Shown: positions 49,356-58,662, counted from the stretch's first letter. The stretch: 64,000 bases of DNA from JAPULR01 sp965238215 (GCA_965238215.1 OZ250180.1:1550001-1614000); one strand, 5' to 3'. Notes: generated from the sequence alone by a model not told the origin. Program-made: numbers and translations.

Positions 49356-51107
49356 ATGACTAACGACTACGCCGTCAAGTTTGAGCCACATATCCCCCTG
49401 GCCCTCGGCGACGGGACCCTCACCTACGTGGACGTGTTTCGGCCGGACGCTCCCGGTCGCTTCCCCGCTCTTCTACAGCGCACGCCTTACGACAAGGGAG
49501 GGCCCGGGAGCCGCTCCGGTCCCGTCGACGCCATTCGGGGGGCCATGAACGGCTACGTCGTCGTCATCCAGGACGTTCGTGGTCGGCATAGTTCCGGGGG
49601 TGAGTTCTACACCTTCGTCAACGAAGCCGACGACGGCTATCACTCCGTGGAGTGGGTGGCGGCCCAACCCTGGTGCGACGGCAAGGTGGGCATGTACGGC
49701 AATTCCTACGTGGGCGCAACGCAGTGGCTCGCGGCCAAGGCAAAGCCCCCATCCCTGGCCGCCATCGTCCCCGGCGTCACTGCCTCCGACTACCACGAAG
49801 GTTGGGCCTGGCAGGGCGGCGCCTTCGAGCTTGGCTTCAACCTCTCCTGGGCCGTCGGCCCCCTGACCGCCGCCAACTGGGGCAACCTCTCCAAGCGTCT
49901 GGGCCTCTCGCAGCAGCAGCTGAACGAAGTGATCCACGCCAAAGACCATCTCACGGACGGCTACCTGCACCTGCCCTTGGAGGAAGTGCCTGACCTGAAG
50001 GGCGGCCTGGCTCCCTACTACTACGACTGGCTGGCCCATCCGGAGTTCGACGACTACTGGAAGAGCGTCTGCATCGCCGAGTCCCACTCCGACATCGACG
50101 TGCCCGCCCTGAATTGGGGCGGGTGGTACGACGTCTTTCTCGGCGGTACCATCGACAACTACGTGGGGATGCGTCGACGAGGGGCAACGGAGGCCGCCCG
50201 CAAGGGTCAGCGTCTGCTCATCGGCCCGTGGATTCACGGCAATGCACCAACCGACGTTTCGGGCCAGTTCCACTTCGGCACCCGCGCATCTTCTCCAGTC
50301 CTGGACCTGCCGGGGATCATACTCCGCTACTACGACCACTGGCTCAAGGGTGAGGACAACGGGATCGCCAACGAAAAGCCGGTGCGCATCTTCGTCATGG
50401 GAGAAAACAGGTGGCGGATGGAGGATTCGTGGCCCCTGGAGCGGGCGGTGACCACCAACTTCTACCTGCATAGCGGCGGGAAGGCTAACACCCTGAACGG
50501 CGACGGATGCCTGAGCGTGGACGCGCCGGGCCACGAGCCGCCGGACGTCTACGCATACAACCCCCTAGACCCGGCCCCCACCCGAGGAGGCGGCCTCTGC
50601 TGCGACCCCGCCTTCATGATGTCGGGCGCCTACGACCAGCGGCCTATCGAGGCCCGGGCAGACGTGCTGGTGTACAGCACACCGGAACTGGAGCGGGACA
50701 CGGAGGTCACCGGCCCCGTGACGGCCACTCTCTACGCGGCGAGCTCGGCAGTGGACACGGACTTCACCGCCAAGCTGGTTGACGTGGAACCCTGCGGCTG
50801 CGCCCGCAACCTGACCGACGGCATCATACGCGCCCGGTATCGGAAGCCGCGACAGCCCGCCAGCCTCATCCAGCCCGGGGAGGTCTACGAGTACGCCATC
50901 GACCTTTGGGCCACCAGCAACGTGTTCAAGAAGGGACATCGCATCCGGCTGGAGATTTCCAGCAGCAACTTCCCCCGGTTCGACAGGAACGCCAACACCG
51001 GCGGGCCGATAGGCGCGGAGACGCGGCTGGTTCCCACGCTGCAGACGGTCTTCCACGACGCCGAGTATCCGTCCCACGTGAGCCTGCCCCTGGTGCCGCG
51101 GGAGTGA
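49356..51107 (+). CDS. CocE/NonD-type alpha/beta hydrolase (X-Pro dipeptidyl-peptidase family)
   Basis: 583 aa from ATG 49356 (AAGGAG upstream). The N-terminal alpha/beta hydrolase has the nucleophile Ser117 in Gly-Asn-Ser-Tyr-Val-Gly, preceded by Asp-Val-Arg-Gly-Arg. The Asn-Trp-Gly-Gly-Trp-Tyr-Asp segment near 254 supplies the Asp position and Gly-Pro-Trp-Ile-His-Gly near 291 the His. The C-terminal ~230 residues are the jelly-roll domain of this family. Members hydrolyse acyl esters or remove X-Pro dipeptides; the substrate is unknown. A relic of a second copy lies 1.4 kb downstream. Confidence 0.9.
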   Translation: MTNDYAVKFEPHIPLALGDGTLTYVDVFRPDAPGRFPALLQRTPYDKGGPGSRSGPVDAIRGAMNGYVVVIQDVRGRHSSGGEFYTFVNEADDGYHSVEWVAAQPWCDGKVGMYGNSYVGATQWLAAKAKPPSLAAIVPGVTASDYHEGWAWQGGAFELGFNLSWAVGPLTAANWGNLSKRLGLSQQQLNEVIHAKDHLTDGYLHLPLEEVPDLKGGLAPYYYDWLAHPEFDDYWKSVCIAESHSDIDVPALNWGGWYDVFLGGTIDNYVGMRRRGATEAARKGQRLLIGPWIHGNAPTDVSGQFHFGTRASSPVLDLPGIILRYYDHWLKGEDNGIANEKPVRIFVMGENRWRMEDSWPLERAVTTNFYLHSGGKANTLNGDGCLSVDAPGHEPPDVYAYNPLDPAPTRGGGLCCDPAFMMSGAYDQRPIEARADVLVYSTPELERDTEVTGPVTATLYAASSAVDTDFTAKLVDVEPCGCARNLTDGIIRARYRKPRQPASLIQPGEVYEYAIDLWATSNVFKKGHRIRLEISSSNFPRFDRNANTGGPIGAETRLVPTLQTVFHDAEYPSHVSLPLVPRE

Positions 51108-51200
51108 AGAGTCCCTTCGCTTCTGATTCCTACCGCAACGTAGCGTAGTGAAGAATCTCATCCTTGCGCGAACCCATCCGCCGACGTTTGACTTGCTGTC

Positions 51201-52490
51201 ATGCCAACTTTTGTGCGACACTGCCGGTCTATGACTGGCAACGTTGCAAGACAGAAATACCTCATAGTTGTCCTGGCGGCCGTGGTGGTGGGGCTTGCGG
51301 CTTTTGTGGGGGCTTGTGCACTTGTTTACTCAACCAGTTGGTTGATCAGCGACGATGGTGGCTGGTACCCCGTTGGAGCACCTCCCCTTCTTCCGCCCCA
51401 TTGGTCTCCTGACGGCACGAGGATAGTATTAGACTGGTGGTCAGGATCTTACCTGGTTGACGCTAGATACTATGACGTAGTATTGACGGAAATCGTGGTG
51501 GAAGGGAAACGAGAAAGGGTCGATCCCCATATCTCCTCGGACGGAATCCGGATGGCCTTCTCAACAGGACGGGATTGGTTTGATGAGGATGACGCTGATA
51601 TTCGACTTGCCTACCTGGACAGGTCCTATTACCGACATCTCACCAGAAGCAAGGGTAATCAATTTGGTCAAAGGTGGTCACCTGACGGTTCCAAGATTGC
51701 CTTTATCTCATGTATTCGCGTTGGCAAGGACACCATCGAGAGAACCTGCAGCCTATACGGCATAGGCGTCAACGGATCGGGTCCGAGAAAGCTTGTTGAC
51801 TCGGTCCAAGCGACCGGTGGCGTCGCCTGGTCTCCAGATGGAAGGACGATTGCATTCTTAGGTAATGAACTGGACCAGTTAGCTGAGTGGCCGAAGGATC
51901 AATACATATACATCGTCGACCATGACGGCTCGAACTTGACCAGGCTGACTGAAGCTTCCAGCCAGCCCGCCTGGTCCCCGGACGGGAGCACCATAGCCTT
52001 TATGCGGAGAGACCATGGCAACTCCCTATTCGTCATGAACCCGGACGGTTCCGAATTGCAGAGGATTGCCAACCTATATTCCCCGTTTATGCCAAAATGG
52101 GCGTGGACCTTAAGTCAGGAATTTTCATGGTCTCCGGACGGCTCGGAGATTCTGCTGCAGGACTATCCCTTCATTCGGGTCAATGCCGATGGCACGGACT
52201 ACCCCGGAAAAGAATCCCATTACGCCGTATTTGCCGGGCCGGAGCATTGGGAAGTAGCATACGCCTCTTGGTCCCAGGACGGATCAATGATTGCTATTAC
52301 TGTCCAGCAGTCGGGCGGAAACGATCCAGATGAGGGCGAAGCCTTCCTCCTTACAATGGCGCGAGATGGGTCAGACAAGCGTGTCCTAGTAAGAATCGAC
52401 GAAGGTGGACTCTATGCGGTGGCGAATGAGCCGTGGGACGGGGACGGCGAGGGAAAGGGGGCGGGGGAATGGGTGTGGCATTCGCCGTAG
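51201..52490 (+). CDS. TolB-like PD40 beta-propeller protein, membrane-anchored
   Basis: This protein of up to 429 aa has one N-terminal membrane segment (Leu-Ile-Val-Val-Leu-Ala-Ala-Val-Val-Val) and a following Cys. It then has several PD40/WD40-like blades, each with Trp-Ser-Pro-Asp-Gly-Xaa-Xaa-Ile (near residues 68, 155, 208, 262, 312 and 370). The propeller is therefore outside the membrane. The start may be ATG 51201 or ATG 51231. TolB-like propellers mediate protein contacts; no tol/pal genes are nearby. Confidence 0.82.
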   Translation: MPTFVRHCRSMTGNVARQKYLIVVLAAVVVGLAAFVGACALVYSTSWLISDDGGWYPVGAPPLLPPHWSPDGTRIVLDWWSGSYLVDARYYDVVLTEIVVEGKRERVDPHISSDGIRMAFSTGRDWFDEDDADIRLAYLDRSYYRHLTRSKGNQFGQRWSPDGSKIAFISCIRVGKDTIERTCSLYGIGVNGSGPRKLVDSVQATGGVAWSPDGRTIAFLGNELDQLAEWPKDQYIYIVDHDGSNLTRLTEASSQPAWSPDGSTIAFMRRDHGNSLFVMNPDGSELQRIANLYSPFMPKWAWTLSQEFSWSPDGSEILLQDYPFIRVNADGTDYPGKESHYAVFAGPEHWEVAYASWSQDGSMIAITVQQSGGNDPDEGEAFLLTMARDGSDKRVLVRIDEGGLYAVANEPWDGDGEGKGAGEWVWHSP

Positions 52491-52516
52491 GAGTAGATGA
52501 ACCTTGCTTCTACGGC

Positions 52517-52597
52517 GACGCCAACACGGGCGGGGACATCGGCGCGGGGACGCGGCTGGTTCCCGCGCTTCAAACCGTCTTTCACATGACGAAATAG
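52517..52597 (+). pseudogene. C-terminal fragment of a second CocE-type hydrolase
   Basis: Codons read Asp-Ala-Asn-Thr-Gly-Gly-Asp-Ile-Gly-Ala-Gly-Thr-Arg-Leu-Val-Pro then Leu-Gln-Thr-Val-Phe-His and a stop. This is nearly identical to residues at about 547-570 of the hydrolase at 49356-51107 (Asn-Ala-Asn-Thr-Gly-Gly, Thr-Arg-Leu-Val-Pro, Leu-Gln-Thr-Val-Phe-His). Nothing else of the gene survives. Confidence 0.75.
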
Positions 52598-52639
52598 ACG
52601 CCTCGGACTGAGGCAGAGCAAGCACAGAGGGCAGCTGAC

Positions 52640-53026
52640 ATGGGGTTTTTCAAAGCACGTCATCTCTGGCCGGCGTTACTCTTTTTACCTACTGGAGTCG
52701 GGATCGCACTGGGGTTCACCCTACTTGTAAATGGCGAGACTTGGCTTCAAATTCTGGTTGCGGTGGTAGCAATGGGGACTTCTTTTCTTGCGGGGTTGTT
52801 CTCGTCCGGTCTGGGGATTGCGGCACTCTTGCCTGTTGTTGTGCTGGCTAGTCTTTTGGTGGCTTTCAGCCTTTTCGGAGCGCCGTCTTCTGACGTTGAA
52901 CCCATAGGTTTCGCGGTCCTACTTTCTCTCATCTATGGCGTTGTGGCGTATTTTGCCTTCGGTGCGGGATGGATAGTGCGCGGGTTGCTTATCGGTTTCC
53001 ACGAAGAAAATAACCGGCAACGTTAG
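52640..53026 (+). CDS. Small integral membrane protein
   Basis: 128 aa from ATG 52640 with no recognised family. Three or four hydrophobic segments fill most of the length (near residues 10-30, 36-52, 56-78 and 90-115), ending in a short charged tail. It is a plausible real gene from its composition, but has no clear ribosome site. Confidence 0.5.
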   Translation: MGFFKARHLWPALLFLPTGVGIALGFTLLVNGETWLQILVAVVAMGTSFLAGLFSSGLGIAALLPVVVLASLLVAFSLFGAPSSDVEPIGFAVLLSLIYGVVAYFAFGAGWIVRGLLIGFHEENNRQR

Positions 53027-53118
53027 AACGGCAAACTCTCTCGTTTGACTTGGCGTTGTGCCGGTGGTAGCGTTCAATTAACAGTAATAATCCCACTTTC
53101 TAACGGAGGTTGCGCCAG

Positions 53119-53568
53119 GTGTACAGTAAGAAAATGTTGGGCATGGAGGAGAGCCAGGCCGCCATTGCCGCCATGATTGCCGAGTTTCAGAAGAACCCGG
53201 ATAACCCGCCCGCCGCCTTTGCCGTGGTGGACGACGTGGGGCTTCTGCTGGCCTACGCCCGAACCGACGGTTCCCGTCCCATCATCTCCCGCAACGCCAT
53301 CAAGAAGGCGTACACCGCCGCCCTACGCGGCATGACCAGCGAGACCTTCTTCGAGGAGCTCAACCATCGGGGTTGGCGGGTAGGCGACATGGGAGACCCG
53401 ATGCTCATCGCCGTTCCCGGCGGCATACCGGTCATTGACCCGTCGGATGGCGCGGTCCTGGGAGGCGTAGGCGTCGCCGGCCTTCCCCCCGGCCCCGGCG
53501 ACGACGACATTGCCGAGGTGGGCGTCAAGGCCACCGGCTTTTCGCCAATCCCCATCAAGCCCGGCTAA
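53119..53568 (+). CDS. HbpS/GlcG-like protein, second copy
   Basis: 149 aa from GTG 53119, which has AACGGAGG 9 bases upstream; the in-frame TTG at 53110 abuts that site. The fold marks are Phe-Ala-Val-Val-Asp-Asp-Val-Gly near residue 36, Ala-Arg-Thr-Asp-Gly near 50, Ala-Ile-Lys-Lys-Ala-Tyr near 65 and Gly-Gly-Val-Gly-Val-Ala-Gly near 118. It is clearly a divergent relative of the 29547 protein. A gene for a DM13 protein follows 100 bases later. Confidence 0.78.
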   Translation: MYSKKMLGMEESQAAIAAMIAEFQKNPDNPPAAFAVVDDVGLLLAYARTDGSRPIISRNAIKKAYTAALRGMTSETFFEELNHRGWRVGDMGDPMLIAVPGGIPVIDPSDGAVLGGVGVAGLPPGPGDDDIAEVGVKATGFSPIPIKPG

Positions 53569-53668
53569 TTCCGTTGCTCGCCGAGGCTCTTTCCTTCACC
53601 CCAAGGCAAGGGCGTGGGAATCCGACAGTTAACCTCATCCCGTATAGATTATAAAAAGGTGAGCGGCC

Positions 53669-54409
53669 ATGCTGGAATTCTTCGGGCATCTTGAAAGACT
53701 CGCCTCGGACCTCTACCCGTGGCGGTGGCTCATTATGGCCATCGTCCTGGTGGTGGTCGCCGCCGTACTCCACTACGCCTACAGGCGGGGCTGGCACACC
53801 TACGCCTGGGAGCGGAGGGTACGCTTCGGAATCATCGGCGCGCCCGTGCTGGCCCTGTTGCTGTTCATCGCATGGGACCTGGGTTCGCCCCTGTTCATCA
53901 ACAAGACCGTCGAGGAGGAATTCCCCTTCGCCTTCTCCGCCCAGCCGCCAGAGGAAGTGACCATGGAGGAGGTGGAGATGGCAATGGAGGTTATGGCGAA
54001 GGTGGACACGCCCGCCATGGAGGCCATGCCCAAAGCCATGATGGAGGCTCCCGCAGCCCCGGAAAGGCTCAAGTCGGGAATGTTCAGCGACCGGGACAGG
54101 ATACACAAAGGCAGCGGCGAGGCGATAATCTATCGGGCAGAAGACGGCTCCCACCTGCTGCGGCTGGAGAACCTGAACGTCACCAACGGGCCGGACCTGC
54201 ACGTTTTCCTTTCCCCTCACTCCAACCCTAAAGACCGGGACGACGTGATGTCGCCCGGATACTTCAGTTTGGGGCCGCTGAAGGGGAACCAGGGCAATCA
54301 GAACTACCCAATCCCCTCGGACCAGGAAGCGGCTGCGGTGGGCAGCGTCATCATATACTGTAGGCCCTTCCACGTGATATTTACTATCGCGCCTCTGACG
54401 GAGGGGTAG
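53669..54409 (+). CDS. Membrane-anchored DM13-domain protein
   Basis: 246 aa with two N-terminal membrane segments (near residues 20-38 and 53-68) and a Met/Glu/Ala-rich linker (about 90-130). The C-terminal DM13 domain has Ser-Gly-Met-Phe, Gly-Ser-Gly-Glu-Ala, Leu-Arg-Leu-Glu-Asn-Leu, Asn-Gly-Pro-Asp-Leu-His-Val-Phe and Tyr-Cys-Arg-Pro-Phe. DM13 domains are proposed to take part in redox reactions; the Cys near the end is the residue usually noted. GGTGAG precedes the ATG. Confidence 0.83.
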   Translation: MLEFFGHLERLASDLYPWRWLIMAIVLVVVAAVLHYAYRRGWHTYAWERRVRFGIIGAPVLALLLFIAWDLGSPLFINKTVEEEFPFAFSAQPPEEVTMEEVEMAMEVMAKVDTPAMEAMPKAMMEAPAAPERLKSGMFSDRDRIHKGSGEAIIYRAEDGSHLLRLENLNVTNGPDLHVFLSPHSNPKDRDDVMSPGYFSLGPLKGNQGNQNYPIPSDQEAAAVGSVIIYCRPFHVIFTIAPLTEG

Positions 54410-54439
54410 GGCGGGCGTAGTAGGACATCCGCAAGAGGG

Positions 54440-54735
54440 TCTGGTTTGAAACCAGCCCCTACCGAACTGGTGATGACGGGTTGAGAGGGATGGATCCCCG
54501 CATTCGCGAGGACAAGAGCCGGAATTATTCGTTTCGGCGGGATTCGTTATTTTCTGTGGTGGAAACGAATGGCATTTTAATGCGCGGACGAATCTCTTTT
54601 GGATGGACGTGAGCCTGGGGAGGGAGTTGACGGCATGAGGGAGGCCGTACAGGACCCTTTGGCCGCTTCTTTGTGAATTGAGCGCATATGTTCATGCCAG
54701 GAAGGATAATAGGGGTTGCCGGCCTGTGGCAAGGA
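54440..54735. repeat. Repeat-filled gap: palindrome copy 5 plus dispersed elements
   Basis: The 54410-54905 gap has no gene that I can support. It holds CTGGTTTGAAACCAGCCCCT (palindrome family) at 54440, a GGATCCCCGCATTCGCGAGG word at 54488-54516 related to the 5690-6115 patch, and a longer element (54522-54715). That element contains TTCGTTATTTT, GGTGGAAACGAAT and ATGTTCATGCC and recurs in two other places (62010, 62850). A direct word TTCGACAAGCTCAGG lies at 54776. Confidence 0.65.
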
Positions 54736-54905
54736 GGAGTTGTCACAACGGGGGATCGGGAGCACCCCCATCCCTTCGACAAGCTCAGGGCAGGCTCTAG
54801 CCTTCCCCCATCAAGAGGGAAGGGGGTTGAAGAGGGGGGAAAGGTTGCTTGCGTGCGCCAGGAAGTTCTGACCTAATCCTGCTAGAATGAGATAATGGCC
54901 CGGCC

Positions 54906-56204
54906 ATGCTCATCCGTCCTTTTCTGAACATATACCAACGCTTCAGCGGCTCCTTCTATGGCTGGAAGCTGGTGGGCCTCAGCTTCTTCATGCTCACCCT
55001 CTCCTCCCTGGTCTCCTTCCAGGGGGTGGGGACCTTCGTCGTGGCGTTGGAGCGGCAATTCGGTTGGAGCCGCACTGTCCTTTCCGGAGCCTTCGCCCTA
55101 ACCCGCGTCCAGGGAGCGGCCCTTGGGCCTATCGAAGGCGTGCTCATCGACAAGTTCGGCCCGCGCCGAATGGTCATGGCGGGATTCATAGTCATGGGAA
55201 TCGGGTTCGTCCTCTTCTCCTTTGTGGAAAACGCCTGGCAGTTCTACATAGCCTTCGTAGTCATCAGCCTAGGCGCGGGGCTTGGGGGCTGGCTGGCGAT
55301 GATTGCCGCAGTAACCAACTGGTTCATCAAGCACCGAGCGATGGCCCTTTCCATTGGCATGGCGGGCACCCACGTGGCCGGGCTGCTGGTGCCCTTCCTG
55401 GCATTGGGCATCGAGGCCTTCGGCTTCGAGAAGGTGGCCCTTGGGATCGGCCTTGCCCTGCTGGTCATAGCCATACCCGCCGGGAAGCTGGTCAAGAACT
55501 ATCCGGAAGAGTACGGACTAGTCCCCGACGGCGAGGCCGTGCCGCAGAAATCGGAAGACCCGTCCAAGCCCAGCAGCCCGTCGGACCCGGAGCCAGCCTT
55601 CACCGTGAAGGAGGCCCTACAGACCCGCGCCTTCTGGTTCATCGCCATCGCCCACATCGCTTCGGCGGTGCCCATCGTCACTTTGTCCATCCACCTGGTG
55701 CCCAAACTGACGGACATCGGCCTGTCTCTGAGCATGGCGGGCGTAGTGGTGGCTCTATATACAATAGTGGCGCTGCCCTTCCAGTTCCTCTCGGGCTACC
55801 TGGGCGACAAGCTGCCCAAGCCGCCACTCATCTTCCTATTCCTCACGCTGCAGGCCATCGCGCTGCTGGTCATTGCCCAAACAAACAGTATCGCCGGAGC
55901 GTTACTTTTCGCCGTGCTGTTCGGCATCGCCTTCGGCGGGCGGATGCCGCTGCTTTTCTCTATAAGGGGGGAGTACTTCGGGCGAAAGTCCTTTGCGACG
56001 ATTATGGGGATGTCCCAGCTGCCGTCCAACTTCATGATGATAGGGGCGCCCCTATTTGCAGGGTACATGTTTGATACAACGGGGTCTTATTTCATACCCT
56101 TCACATTCTTCGCAGGGTTCACCTTCCTGGGGGCGTTTCTGATTCTGTTTGCGAAGAAGCCGATACCCAAAGAGCCGCTTCCACGGCCCTGGGAAACGGG
56201 CTAG
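54906..56204 (+). CDS. MFS transporter (oxalate/formate antiporter-like group)
   Basis: 432 aa with twelve predicted membrane segments. The N-terminus has Phe-Tyr-Gly-Trp-Lys-Leu-Val, the pattern of the MFS group that includes monocarboxylate and oxalate/formate carriers. The loop Gly-Val-Leu-Ile-Asp-Lys-Phe-Gly-Pro-Arg-Arg near residue 80 is the family's A-motif. A hydrophilic central loop (about 200-230) divides the halves. It converges with the aspartate dehydrogenase-like gene and overlaps its end by 4 bases. The cargo is probably a carboxylate, but unproven. Confidence 0.87.
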   Translation: MLIRPFLNIYQRFSGSFYGWKLVGLSFFMLTLSSLVSFQGVGTFVVALERQFGWSRTVLSGAFALTRVQGAALGPIEGVLIDKFGPRRMVMAGFIVMGIGFVLFSFVENAWQFYIAFVVISLGAGLGGWLAMIAAVTNWFIKHRAMALSIGMAGTHVAGLLVPFLALGIEAFGFEKVALGIGLALLVIAIPAGKLVKNYPEEYGLVPDGEAVPQKSEDPSKPSSPSDPEPAFTVKEALQTRAFWFIAIAHIASAVPIVTLSIHLVPKLTDIGLSLSMAGVVVALYTIVALPFQFLSGYLGDKLPKPPLIFLFLTLQAIALLVIAQTNSIAGALLFAVLFGIAFGGRMPLLFSIRGEYFGRKSFATIMGMSQLPSNFMMIGAPLFAGYMFDTTGSYFIPFTFFAGFTFLGAFLILFAKKPIPKEPLPRPWETG

Positions 56205-57019
56205 GTGCCGATGCGCGGGCCGGCGGTGCAGGCCTCTCGAAGGGTCTCCAACACCGACAGGATGGCCAGGTAGCTGGTGCGGGGGTTCCGGTCGTGGGGA
56301 CGGTTCTCCAGGGTGAACCGCATGACGCCAAAGCTGCCGCGAGCGTAGATCTGGTGCACGTTGCCGGGGGAATCCGGGTCTGCCACCACCTTCACGCGGG
56401 TTTTCTCCGGCCCCAGGCCTGCCAGGCTCAGGGTAGCCCCGACGTTTACGTTGGCGGGAAAGAGCTTGATGGCCTCCAGGGCTGACCCATCGAAGATTAC
56501 CTGCGCTTCCGTTATCTCTTTGGACTCCCACTCCTTGAAACCGGGTGCGCCCATGAGACCTCGCGGCGGCTTCGTGGTGGTCAGGACTACTTCTTCCAGA
56601 AGGCCCCGCGTAGCGCGAATGGCGTCGATGCCCCCCAGGGCGCCGGTGGGGATGATGAAGCGAAGGCCCCGCTTCTCGGCCAGGTCAGCAAGCCTCTGGA
56701 AGAGGGCCGTATCCGTGAGGGCGCCGGAGCTGACGACCATCAGGTCCTTGCCAGCGGCGAGAACCCTCTCTGCGTGGGCTTTAACGGCGCTGGGAGAAGC
56801 GCACTCAACCACCATCTCCAGCCCCGGAGCCGACAGGAATTCATCCATGTCGGTGAAAGCGGGAATCGAGCCGCCCAATTGCTGGGCCAGCTCATTGGCA
56901 ATTGTGGCGTCCATGTCAAAGAGGGCGGCTATCTCAGCGTTCCCCACGCGCCCACCGGCAACCTCGGTGGCTATCTCCGTGCCGATGGCCCCGCAGCCAA
57001 TCAAACCTATCTTGGTCAC
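56201..57019 (-). CDS. nadX: Aspartate dehydrogenase-like oxidoreductase
   Basis: 272 aa with a Rossmann start Ile-Gly-Leu-Ile-Gly-Cys-Gly-Ala-Ile-Gly, a Val-Glu-Cys-Ala-Ser segment near residue 72, Val-Val-Ser-Ser-Gly-Ala-Leu near 95 and Pro-Thr-Gly-Ala-Leu-Gly-Gly near 120. C-terminal Phe-Pro-Ala-Asn-Val-Asn-Val-Gly-Ala-Thr and Asn-Arg-Pro-His-Asp-Arg-Asn-Pro follow. This matches L-aspartate dehydrogenases, which make iminoaspartate for NAD synthesis or catabolise aspartate. No nadA or nadC is adjacent, so which role applies is open. Confidence 0.85.
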   Translation of the reverse strand: MTKIGLIGCGAIGTEIATEVAGGRVGNAEIAALFDMDATIANELAQQLGGSIPAFTDMDEFLSAPGLEMVVECASPSAVKAHAERVLAAGKDLMVVSSGALTDTALFQRLADLAEKRGLRFIIPTGALGGIDAIRATRGLLEEVVLTTTKPPRGLMGAPGFKEWESKEITEAQVIFDGSALEAIKLFPANVNVGATLSLAGLGPEKTRVKVVADPDSPGNVHQIYARGSFGVMRFTLENRPHDRNPRTSYLAILSVLETLREACTAGPRIGT

Positions 57020-57150
57020 TTCACCCTCGCTATCGGTAGTCTGAACTCTGCGGTCTTCGCACTCGCGGCCAGGGTCTCAATCCCAACAGCTATGAACTGA
57101 ACACCTCTGGGATTATAGGAGCGGCTATCTCAGGCGGTCAAGCAGCGCGG

Positions 57151-57444
57151 CTATAGGGACACGATGACTTCCACGTCGTAGTCTATTACCTCCGCCTCAG
57201 CCCTCTGACGGACGATGAAGTTTACGACTGATTGCAGAGTCTCGTCGGCGTGGGGAGCACGATTACTTACGCAGCAGACGCCGATGGTCAACTTCTGCCA
57301 CAAGTCGTTGTCATCCACCTCGGCGATGGCCACGTTGAACTTGTTGGAGACCAAGGCAATAAGGGAGCGGGATATCCGGCGCTTGGCCTTGAGGCTCTGT
57401 ACTCCGTGAAGACGCAGGGATAGACGACAGACGCCCACGTTCAT
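57151..57444 (-). CDS. DUF503 family protein
   Basis: 97 aa with the DUF503 pattern: Leu-Arg-Leu-His-Gly-Val-Gln-Ser-Leu-Lys-Ala-Lys-Arg-Arg near residue 10, Phe-Asn-Val-Ala-Ile-Ala-Glu-Val near 36, and Trp-Gln-Lys-Leu-Thr-Ile-Gly-Val near 48. These small ferredoxin-like-fold proteins often sit beside rbfA and translation factors; here it stands alone. Function unknown. Confidence 0.85.
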   Translation of the reverse strand: MNVGVCRLSLRLHGVQSLKAKRRISRSLIALVSNKFNVAIAEVDDNDLWQKLTIGVCCVSNRAPHADETLQSVVNFIVRQRAEAEVIDYDVEVIVSL

Positions 57445-57634
57445 GACCGAAGCCTCCAGTGGGATATGGAGGGAGTATCGAAGCCGTCAGCAGCGTTTAG
57501 GCGGCCCGCGAACATACACAGCATGAAGGGCAGTATAGCCGGCGGCTTCAGGGGCTACAAGACAGACCCGATTCGTTGGTCGGCGTTGTGCCAGGTGCCG
57601 AGTTGCAATAGACTCTGAAGCCGGAGGCGCATTT

Positions 57635-58615
57635 TTGGACGTTCTATTCGACCGGGGCATATACCTGCCAAGCGTTGACCTGTGGCTCGATTCCAAGAGG
57701 AAGCAGACCATAGGCTACATTTCCCACGCTCACGCAGACCACACCGCCGCTCACCAAAGGCCCATCCTCACGCCTGCCACGGCGGTCCTCCTCCGCAAGC
57801 TGCTGCGTCGCTCCGAGCCACGCACGCTGGAGTATGGAGAGGAGTACGACACACCCCGTTATTCGCTGACGCTCTATCCTTCGGGACACTGCCTGGGTTC
57901 GGCCTTGGCGCTGGTGCAATGCAAGGCGACGGGGGAGCGTGTTCTCTACACCGGCGATTTCCGGGCAAAGCCGAATCCTACCGCCGACCCCCTGGCCACG
58001 GCGCCTTGCGACGTGCTCATAATGGAGTCCACCTACGGCAGAGAAGACTACGTGTTCCCGGCCCAGGAAGAAGTTCTGGAGCAGCTCTTTCGAAGCATAT
58101 CCCAATGGCTGGAGGCGGGTGGCGTGCCCGTGGTGCTGGCCTATCGGATGGGCAAGACGCAGGAATTGCTGCATCATCTGCTGGCCCGCGGCTTCCGGGC
58201 GGCCCTGGAGGAAGCCGCCTACGAGGTTACCCGCAGCTACGAGGAGGCGGGAGTGCGGTTTCCGAAGGACTACCGCGCCTTCGACGGCACGGTCCGGGAC
58301 GGGGAAGTCCTGATCTTCCCATCGGGCCGTCGAACTCGGGCGACGCTGGCGGGCGTCAGAAACAAGCGGTACTTCGGAATGTCCGGCTGGGCGCTAAACG
58401 GCCACAGGGAACACTGGCTGGGCGCGGACGAGTCGTTTCCCTTCAGCGACCACGCCGACTATACGGAGCTGCTGGCTTACGTAAAGGCCGTGGGCGCCCG
58501 GCAGGTGTACACCGTCTACGGCTTCCCGGACCTGGCCCATCATCTCAGAAGCATGGGATACGATGCAACGCATTTGGAGAAGGCGACGTCCAGCGTGCAA
58601 TTGAAATTTGCCTGA
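57635..58615 (+). CDS. MBL-fold exonuclease (mRNA 3'-end processing/SNM1-like)
   Basis: 326 aa from TTG 57635 (GGAGG 7 bases upstream). The metal site is Ser-His-Ala-His-Ala-Asp-His at about residues 30-36, with Pro-Ser-Gly-His-Cys-Leu-Gly-Ser near 86, Tyr-Thr-Gly-Asp-Phe near 105 and Phe-Ser-Asp-His-Ala-Asp-Tyr near 270. It resembles the group often encoded beside an ATP-dependent DNA ligase and helicase, the so-called ligase-associated exonucleases, but those partners are not here. It should act on DNA or RNA. Confidence 0.82.
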   Translation: MDVLFDRGIYLPSVDLWLDSKRKQTIGYISHAHADHTAAHQRPILTPATAVLLRKLLRRSEPRTLEYGEEYDTPRYSLTLYPSGHCLGSALALVQCKATGERVLYTGDFRAKPNPTADPLATAPCDVLIMESTYGREDYVFPAQEEVLEQLFRSISQWLEAGGVPVVLAYRMGKTQELLHHLLARGFRAALEEAAYEVTRSYEEAGVRFPKDYRAFDGTVRDGEVLIFPSGRRTRATLAGVRNKRYFGMSGWALNGHREHWLGADESFPFSDHADYTELLAYVKAVGARQVYTVYGFPDLAHHLRSMGYDATHLEKATSSVQLKFA

Positions 58616-58662
58616 CGCGGCGGGGTGTCGTCGGAAACTACCGGCTATAAGGAGGAAAAGAA

